From the NCBI GenBank assembly GCA_009746045.1, contig RPFO01000246.1, positions 2,541,911 through 2,571,837 on the forward strand: a stretch of 29,927 bases of DNA, read 5' to 3'. Shown here piece by piece: positions 20,176 through 29,927 of this stretch (the stretch's first letter is position 1; each line of letters begins with the position of its first letter). The translations under genes were made by a program, and so were the position numbers. The notes under the pieces are model-generated. The model was not told the origin of the DNA. It saw only the letters and a program-made list of their open reading frames with translations, and made no database searches. This DNA comes from Mesostigma viride. Taxonomy: Eukaryota; Streptophyta; Mesostigmatophyceae; Mesostigmatales; Mesostigmataceae.

Positions 20176-20231
20176 TAAAAGCACTTCGGTGCTCCGTGAC
20201 TCCCCAACGGGAGCATGTGTTCTAATTAATT
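20176..20231 (+). repeat. Shared retroelement 3' tail, copy T6
   Basis: It reads aaaagcacttcggtgctccg, then gactccccaacgggagcat and an ATTAATTAA tail. It has both hairpins: AGCAC-TTCG-GTGCT and CTCCC-CAAC-GGGAG. Confidence 0.85.
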
Positions 20232-20243
20232 AAGGAGTTCCGA

Positions 20244-23170
20244 GTTACAGTCGTCGTCCATGCAAGTGGCTGGCCGGAAGGACTTCCGGTAATTTTTACT
20301 GGCCGACTGATGTCGGTACGTCATCGTCCACCAGTACGGAGGGGGGGAGCAACCAGATCCTGTGGAGCCTTACATGGTATCACGTGGTCGCAAATTAAAC
20401 TCCCCGGCCGCCGAGGCGCCGACCATCCGAGGCTGCTGCTTTCGCCTTGGATCGCTACTGGTCATCTGCGATTATTATTATTTTCTTATATGTGATTATT
20501 GCATGCGATGTGCATGAAGAGCCCGCTGGAGCCTGCTGAACCTACGCGCCAGGCCGGCGGGTCGAGCACAAACCATATTAGCTGGGCCGGCTGTATTGTG
20601 GTGCTCATTCGATCCTGATTTAGGGCCTTTCTACGTCCGTTTTGAATTATAGCCCGTTCGAAACTCGAGCGCGGATTAGTCCCGAAACAAACACAATGTC
20701 GGTCCAGCGTATAGCTCCGGCTCACGAATCACTAGCGAATTATTACTGAAGGTCGCTTCCACACTGGTTCCTCGGCATCCGTACCGGGCCGCCGAGAAAA
20801 TCATGCCGGATCTTTGGTTCACTCTGAACAACCCGAACTCGCGTCCGTACGACCTGGTACTTGTCATTCTGTACCACATCGTTTCGATCCGGCTAGGTGG
20901 CCTTTGCCTGACCAGTTCGACCTCTTTGAAACCCTGACCTGCACTACCTGCACCAGAGCTTCGGTGACCAGTGCAGGTAGTGCAGGTCAGTTTCAGGCAC
21001 TTTGGACAACAACGTTGGAAACTCGGTCTAGTTCCGGTCGACCTGAACAACGAATGTGGAAAGGTCCGGGGTACATGTACCCGGCAACGAGTTATGAGCC
21101 CGAAACCACCACTCGAAATGTGGAAAGGCCCTTACGGCTTAAAGTCGGTCGTCGTCCCGCAAAATGGCGCGGAAGGAGTTCCGCAATTTTCTAGGCGCTG
21201 CATTTTCTTCCGTCGTGGACAGTCCCCGGGAAGCCGTGCCGGAGGACCCGGGGTACCCAACACAGAGTGGGGCAGCACTCCTAGAAATTCACACAAGGAC
21301 TTTCTGCACATGTCTCGCATTGGTTGCAAACAAAGCTCACATATATCAGTGAATATGCCAATCTTAAGGTCAAAGGTGCTGGGGCCTGCCTATGTATAAA
21401 GACACCCGCACACACTGGCCACTGCGAGTCCACACAGTAAATAATCTGCTGCAAACTTCGTCTAGTAGCTAATGATGATGCAGGACTGTATACCACCAGT
21501 TGCGGGAAGGCAGTCAGTTCAGATGGTTGGCTACAAATTGCAGTCAGGCCGGTCAGCCCAACCAGCTAGCTACATGGTCCTTTTAGGGAGGAGGACAGGA
21601 TGAGAAAGTTTACAAGCAGCGTTCACGCATACTACCGTTGTATCACACGCATTATATACATCTCAATCAAACCGTGAATAATCTGTGATAATCCAGGCGC
21701 TGCAGCATGAACTTGATGTGCACAAATTTGCCGCAGCCAAGTCATATAGGCGGCAGACTGCTAGCGGGAGTTCAAGTCACGGAAGTGAAGCATGAGCCGG
21801 CTAAACCAGAACTAAACTTCAAGGGCCGCAACGCAACTTGATTGAACCACGACACGTCTTCATGAACACGACCGACAATGCTCGAAGTAGTTTGCTCATT
21901 ACTTCCTTAGCCGACGCTCGTAGGCGGTCGTCCACGTCGAAGTATTGACTGCAGGACTGGACCGCCTGGTCATGCATGCCGGACCCCGCCGGAAACCGTT
22001 CCAACGTTAACAACATGTAAAATCCCGCACATCACCATGTTTTCGCCTTCCACTATGTAACCAAGGCGCAGCGCCTCAAAGTATATTAGCATAGTTGTCA
22101 ATTATGACGTCGCAGTCAGCAAAAACGGTGCTTCTTCTTACAAAACTTACCAGTCCCAAATCCATATCCAAATGCCAACCGAGAGAGAAATCCGGCAAGA
22201 CGTGGCCGCGATGCAGTGCAACTTACGAGCTAAATATGCATGAAACAAAGCTAAACGTGAAACACAACTTTTAAAATATTAAATGTCTAAGGATGGCGTA
22301 CGGCTGTTTCATCAGATTTTGCACCCAATGATGGCCGGTGAGAAGTTAATATCCAAGGATGAGACTATCCAAGGTGCAGCAAAGCTTACCCAGGGCCAGG
22401 GTAAACCCTGCCAAAGGTGCAACAGCTCCCGAGTCCTGACTGTGAGGAGTGACGCGACGTGCTGGCAAGTTGGCACGGTCCGTCCTACTTGGTTCAGTTG
22501 GTTGACAAGAAGATGCGGATGCGTGGCTCCAGGGTGGATCTTAGAAGTTCACGGGTTGGGAAAAGATTCTTTGCCGTTGTGTCCCTTTGGAAAGCGTATC
22601 GTGGCCATCAGCTTTAATGGCCGCTACTCAGCTTTATGGCGTGGGATTCAACTAACTAAATAACTCAGAGCGAGTGATGCGCGGCAATGAAACTCATGCA
22701 TTCTACATGGACAACTGGCGTTTTCCTGGCAGGGGATTCAGCGAGCACGTAACCACAAGTTGAGTTGAGTGATTCCACAAGATGCACCACAAGATGCTGC
22801 GCATGGCAGGTGGCAGCGTGGCATGAAATTTGCCCGGCACGGCGCGGCGGAACGCACGAATAAGTTGATAAACCCTCGAGGAGGCGAGACCGTAAAGCAA
22901 TGGGCACGGCCTACTGTACGAAAGAGACTAGTGGAATGCCAGGGGGATCACAATTTTTAAGTGATTACGTTTGGTAGACTAGTTATCCTTGTCCATGGTC
23001 CCTTTTTCGAGAATTAATGTACGTTTCACCGTTGCATGTGAAATTGCCCGGTTAAAAGTACCCGGTTCCCTCTGTACATGATAGCAATTATGCCCTTCTC
23101 TACTGATGCAAACCGGTGGATGTATCATGGGGTGTTAATACCTTGACAGTCAGCGCGTTAGTGCCCGAAG
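20244..23170. other. No gene recognised over 2.9 kb
   Basis: Both strands were read. The only clear structure is the foldback at 20934-20990. A short minus-strand frame (22016-21819) starting MLLTLERFPAGSGMHDQAVQ and containing YFDVDDRLRASAKEVMSKLL has protein-like composition but no recognised family. A plus-strand frame at 22283-22663 (126 codons) is equally unassigned. Confidence 0.45.
20934..20990. repeat. Perfect 20-bp inverted repeat with 17-nt loop
   Basis: The arms 20934-20953 and 20971-20990 are exact reverse complements (ctgacctgcac...), with a 17-nt loop (20954-20970). With a two-base bulge the stem extends five more pairs (tgaaa/tttca). Weaker similarity between the outer flanks hints at a larger, decayed foldback element. 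Confidence 0.95.
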
Positions 23171-23419
23171 ATGGAACGGGCGTGCTTTTCCTTCCCCGCG
23201 CAGACTTGTCTGGCAGAGCCTAGGAGATTAGATTGGCATAAGACGGTCGCCCCCGCTAAACCCCCGCGGCGACTTCACAGAGCGTCTATTCGTTGCTGCA
23301 TTGCCCACAGACCTAACCAAGGGCACAAGAGGTTGGTTGTCCAGCGGGCGGTCATTCGCCCGCAAAACAATTCGTCGCGCGAAAGTGCAGATACCCAACA
23401 GTCGGGTTATATTGGTCAG
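23171..23419 (+). CDS. Possible first exon encoding a transit-peptide-like N-terminus
   Basis: An ATG frame starts at 23171. It is rich in R, A, P, S and H with few acidic residues (ERACFSFPAQTCLAEPRRL, APAKPPRRLHRASIR). It reaches a good 5' splice site, CAG|gtacgg, at 23419/23420 in phase 0. I could not find a convincing following exon; the candidate acceptor near 23879 (cttatttttag) opens frames without recognisable similarity. It may be a gene start, a gene remnant or chance. Confidence 0.2.
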
Positions 23420-24217
23420 GTACGGTTTCTGCACGCATACCTCGTTGCATATTCTCGTGCCTGTGCGGATAGAAGATTATTGCTATGCTTCATGCCACCC
23501 ATAAAATTAGAATTTTCACGCTAAGGACGGGCATTTTTCTAATGCCGGGTGGCTTTGTCGGGTGGCGCTGGGCGGCCTCTATGCAGGGCGGCTTACATGC
23601 AGCCAAGCCATGTGTACTCTTTACAAAACGTTCACGATCCCGTTCTTGTCTTTTTGGGGGGTGGGACCCGCCAGGTAGGGCTCGTTTAGACGTGAATATT
23701 TTATTTGAAGCATACGTGCAGTATGTATGGTAAGTGAGACAACCGTAGTATTTATGTAGTATGGTGTTGATGTATAGCTGGTTGCTTACAAAATATGCTT
23801 GCACGCAAAACGTGCACTTAACGGCGTCGCTGGTACTGCGTCGCATATGGCTTCTGTCTGGCTTATTTTTAGTATCCCACTACCATGGGGGCCAAACGTT
23901 ACTGGCAGCTGTCACCGGGCAAGAAGAAGAACATGTGATGGGTGGTCCAGGAACTGTCTGGCTCACGTTCGTGGCACACACGGCTACTGCCTGAACTAAT
24001 CTCGCCCTGTAGGCTCCCACCGTTTCTACCAACTCACAAGTTTCTCCTCCCCCCACCCCCACCCCACCCCCCGCAGGCCCCCACCTCCCTTTCTGCGGGG
24101 GAGAGTTTAGTTTCAATCCCCCTCGCTCCCTGCAGCAGTCCCTGCCAGATAGGCAGTTGGAATGGCGCCATGCGTGGCCACCACTTCATGGGGCTAGCAG
24201 TGCGACAGCATCGCCAT

Positions 24218-24475
24218 CCTCCTGTCCATTCCCCTGTCCATTCCTGTCCATTCCAGTCCATTCCTGTCCATTCCTGTCCATTCCTGTCCCTTCCTGTCCA
24301 TTCCTGTCCATTCCTGTCCATTCCTGTCCATTCCTGTCCATTCCTGTCCCTTCCTGTCCATTCCTGTCCATTCATGCCCATTCATGTCCACTCCCTGTCC
24401 ATTCCCCCGTCCGTTCCCCTGTCCATTCCCCTGTCCATTCCCCTGTCCACTCCCCTGTCCATTCCCTTGTTGAGC
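24218..24475. repeat. 10-12 bp minisatellite (ttcctgtcca)n
   Basis: About 16 units of ttcctgtcca, with variants ttcctgtccc and ttcatgccca, pass into 12-bp units ttcccctgtcca towards 24475. Frames through it (SCPFLSIPVH) are compositional. Confidence 0.95.
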
Positions 24476-24824
24476 TCCCTGTTTTTCACCCTGTCCCATG
24501 TGTTTTCGGTCCTGTTTGCTCCCTGTTGCATGTTTGGGCCTGCTCCCTGTCCTGCGCTCTTTGTATGTTCCCTGTCTTTTTCTTGCGGTTTCCTGCCTGT
24601 GTTTGTGTTTCTTTATCGAACAATGAACCTAGGGGTTGTGCTGGTCATTGTGGTGCCCCGGGGCCAGTCACTGTTCAAGCTGAGGGGCTAGCCTTCTGGA
24701 CCACCTGGACCCTGAACCAAATTTAGTGCTAGTTATGATAAGGTGCCCATATGTATGCTTATGTGATAAGGAAGTAGTGGCTACCCTCGTGGAAGGTATT
24801 CGCCCGACTATTCACACACGGCTG

Positions 24825-27330
<2,506 letters not shown>

Positions 27331-29170
27331 CCTCCGCCCGCCCTCCTGCCCGCCCGCCCGCCCATCCTCCCTCCCTCCCCTCCCTCCCTTCCCTCCCTCC
27401 CTCCCTCCCTCCCCCTCCCTCCCTCCCTCCCTCCCTCCCTCCCTCCCTCCTCCCTCCCTCCCTCCTCCTCCTCCCTCCCTCCTCCCTCCTCCTCCCTCCC
27501 TCCTCCTCCTCCCTCCCTCCCTCCTCCCTCCCTCCCTCCCTCCCTCCCTCCCTCCTCCTCTCCCTCCCTCTCTCCTCCTCCCTCCCTCCCTCCCTCCCTC
27601 CCTCCCTCCTTCCTCCCCCCTCCTCTCCTCCCTCTCCCTCCCTCCCCCTCCCTCCTCCTCCCTCCCCCTCCTCCCTCCTCCCTCCCTCCCTCCCTCCTCC
27701 TCCCTCCCTCCCTCCTCCTCCCTCCCTCCCTCCCTCCCTCCTCCCTCCCTCCCTCCTCCTCCCTCCCTCCTCCCTCCCTCCCTCCCTCCCTCCCTCCCTC
27801 CCCCTCCTCCCCCTCCCCCCTCCCTCCTCCCTCCCTCCTCCTCCCTCCTCCCTCCTCCCTCCCTCCTCCCCCCTCCCTCCCTCTCCCTCCCTCCCTTCCC
27901 TCCTCCTCCCTCCCTCCCTCCCTCCCTCCCTCCTCCCTCCCTCCCTCCTCCCTCCCTCCCTCCCTCCCTCCTCCCTCCCTCCCTCCTCCCTCCCTCCCTC
28001 CCTCCTCCCTCCTCCCTCCCTCCTCCTCCCTCCTCCTCCCTCCCTCCCTCCCTCCCTCCTCCTCCCTCCCCCCTCCCTCCTCCCTCCCTCCTCCCTCCCC
28101 TCCTCCCTCCCTCCCTCCCTCCTTCCCTCCTCCCTCCCTCCCTCCCTCCCTCCCTCCCTCCCTCCTCCTCCCTCCTCTCCCTCCCTCCCTCCCTCCTCCC
28201 TCCCTCCCTCCCTCCCTCCTCCCTCCCTCCCTCCCCTCCCTCCCTCCCTCCCTCCCTCCCTCCTCCTCCCTCCTCCTCCCTCCCTCCTCCTCCTCCCTCC
28301 CCTCCCCTCCCTCCTCCCCTCTCTCCCTCCCTCCCCTCCTCCCTCCTCCCTCCCTCCCTCCTCCTCCCTCCTCCCTCCTCCCTCCCTCCCTCCCTCCTCT
28401 CCCCCCCCTCCTCCCTCCCTCCCTCCCCCTCCTCCCTCCCTCCCTCCCTCCTCCCTCCTCTCCTCCCCCTCCCCCTCCCTCCCTCCTCACTCCCTCCCCT
28501 CCCTCCCTCCCTCCTCCCTCCCTCCTCCTCCCTCCCCTCCTCCCTCCCTCCCTCCCTCCCTCCCTCCCTCCTCCCTCCCTCCCTCCCTCCTCCCTCCCTC
28601 CTCCCTCCCTCCTCCTCCCTCCCTCCCCCCTCCTCCCTCCCTCCCTCCTCCCTCCCTCCTCCTCCTCCCCCTCCCTCCCTCCTCCCTCCCTCCCTCCTCC
28701 CTCTCCCCCTCCTCCTCCTCCCTCCCTCCTCCCTCCCTCCTCCCTCCCTCCCTCCCTCCCTCCCTCCCTCCTCCCTCCTCCTCCTCCTCCCTCCCTCCCC
28801 CTCCCTCCCCTCCCTCCTCCTCCTCTCCCTCCCTCCTCCCTCCCTCCCTCCTCCCTCCCTCCTCCCTCCCCTCCCTCCTCCCTCCCTCCTCCCTCCCTCC
28901 TCCTCCCTCCTCCTCCTCCTCCCCCCTCCCTCCCTCCTCCCTCCTCCTCCTCCCTCCCTCCTCCTCTCCCTCCCTCCTCCCTCCCTCCTCCCTCCCTCCT
29001 CCCTCCCTCCCTCCTCCCTCCCTCCCTCCCTCCCCTCCTCCCTCCCTCCCTCCCTCCCTCCTCCCTCCCTCCCTCCCTCCCTCCCTCTCCTCCTCCCTCC
29101 CCCTCCTCCCTCCCTCCCTCCCTCCCTCCCTCCCTCCCTCCCTCCTCCCTCCCTCCTCCCTCCCTCCCTC
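27331..29170. repeat. CCCT/CCT homopyrimidine array of about 1.84 kb
   Basis: Almost uninterrupted polypyrimidine composed of CCCT and CCT units in irregular order. The opposite strand is GGGA/GGA, giving very long quadruplex- and triplex-prone sequence. The frequent loss or gain of a single C suggests homopolymer indels, either biological slippage or sequencing error. The long minus-strand frame of G, R and E is compositional. Confidence 0.97.
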
Positions 29171-29927
29171 CCTCTCCCTACCTCCTACTCCCTACCCCTC
29201 CTCCCTCTCCTCCTCCCTCCTCCCTACCTCCCTACCTCCCTACCTCCTACCTCCTACCTCCTCCTCTCCTACCCTCCCTACCTCCCTACCTCCTCCTCCC
29301 TACCTCCCTACCTCCCTACCTCCCTACCCTCTCCCTACTACCTACCTCCCTACCTCCTACCTCCCTCCTCCTACCTCCCTACCTCCCTACTCTACCTCCC
29401 TACCGTCCCTACCTCCTACCTCCTCCTCCTCCCTACCTCCTACCTCCCTATACTCCCTACTCCTCTCCTACCTCCCTACCTCCCTACCTCCCTACCTCCC
29501 TACCTCCTACTCCCTACCTCCTACCTCCCTACCCCCCTCCCTCCTACCTCCCTACCCTACCTCCTACCTCCCTACCTCCCTACCCCTAACCTCCCTACCT
29601 CCCTACCTCCTACTCCACCTCCCATAAAACCCTCCGCTAGCCATCCTACCTCCCTAACCTCCCTACCATCCCTACCGCCCTACCTATTGCCCTAACCTCC
29701 CTTACACCCTCCACTACCTCCCTAACGTCCCTACCTCCCTACCGGTCCCTACCATCCTACCTCCCATCTCACCTACCTTTCCCTAACTCCTACCCCACCT
29801 CCCTAACCGCTCCCTACCTCCCTACCGTCCCACCTCCCTAACCTCCCGAGTCCCTGACGCTCCCTACCTCCCTACCAGTCCCTACGCCCTACCTACCGTC
29901 TCCCTGACCTTCCCTACCTCCTACCCA
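29171..29927. repeat. Degraded CCTCCCTA mixture to the window end
   Basis: Units of CCTCCCTA and CCTA with rising numbers of substitutions and indels towards the end. Odd bases (gtccc, cataaaac, ctagcc) appear after about 29620. This looks like an unresolved repeat at the edge of an assembled contig. It is not a TTTAGGG-type telomere. Confidence 0.85.

Larger units (their letters stand above)
18203..20231 (+). mobile_element. ORF1-only (HAL1-like) retroelement, near full length
   Basis: A 2.03-kb element bounded by a 12-bp direct repeat, aaggagttccga (18191-18202 and 20232-20243). Its start has two tandem copies of a 15-bp unit (atggctgacggcgg, 18205-18234), as LINE 5' UTRs often do. It then carries an ORF1-type gene (18362-19813), about 360 bp without coding sequence, and the shared 3' tail (T6, 20176-20231). 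There is no reverse transcriptase. The second copy at 16823-17765 has the same ORF1-to-tail arrangement, so absence of ORF2 is a family property rather than a one-off deletion. Confidence 0.7.

Noticed and set aside
29171-29927. Telomere at the window end
   Set aside because: Units are CCTCCCTA/CCTA, not CCCTAAA or CCCTAAAA; isolated ccctaac strings are scattered within noise.

Overview
The window looks like nuclear DNA of a eukaryotic green-lineage alga, most likely a chlorophyte. Two intron-split genes encode proteins with plastid-type targeting regions. Around them lie degraded non-LTR retrotransposons and very long tetranucleotide arrays. The species cannot be named from the sequence.

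Two host genes can be rebuilt exon by exon, and they stand head to head. On the minus strand (9493 down to 4003) is a six-exon gene for a D27-like, DUF4033-family carotenoid-isomerase-type protein of 263 residues. On the plus strand (9966 to about 13819) is a six-exon gene for an FKBP-type peptidyl-prolyl isomerase with a twin-arginine thylakoid-lumen targeting signal. Their start codons are 472 bp apart, so the spacer 9494-9965 is a natural shared promoter. Both genes carry tandem repeats in their introns: 19 copies of a 39-bp unit in D27-like intron 4, and a 36-bp repeat in the FKBP gene that multiplies a 5' splice site. The last FKBP exon runs into a 1.7-kb piggyBac-like candidate with TTAA ends (13637-15334), which supplies the current stop codon.

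Left part (1-3540): the 3' part of a broken LINE (RT motifs, 1-1468) with a short (TTAC)n-tailed insertion, a second retrotransposon fragment on the minus strand (2073-2485), and a minus-strand LINE 3' UTR whose internal (TCCA)n tract has expanded and changed into other tetranucleotides. Middle-right part (16823-20243): two copies of an element that carries only a LINE ORF1-like gene. One is nearly complete with a 12-bp target duplication. The other is split by a 5'-truncated LINE with a 9-bp target duplication. The ORF1-only elements and the RT-bearing LINEs share the same 3' end: small hairpins, one of them capped by TTCG in some copies, followed by TTAATTAA repeats. This suggests a HAL1-like parasite using its partner's reverse transcriptase.

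The stretch 20244-24800 holds no gene I can recognise, apart from one or two weak exon candidates, a perfect foldback and a 10-12 bp minisatellite. From 24825 to the window end the sequence is almost purely simple repeat: CCTA, CCAG, CCTA, CCAG, CCTA, CCCT/CCT, then a degraded mixture. It probably runs to an unresolved assembly end.
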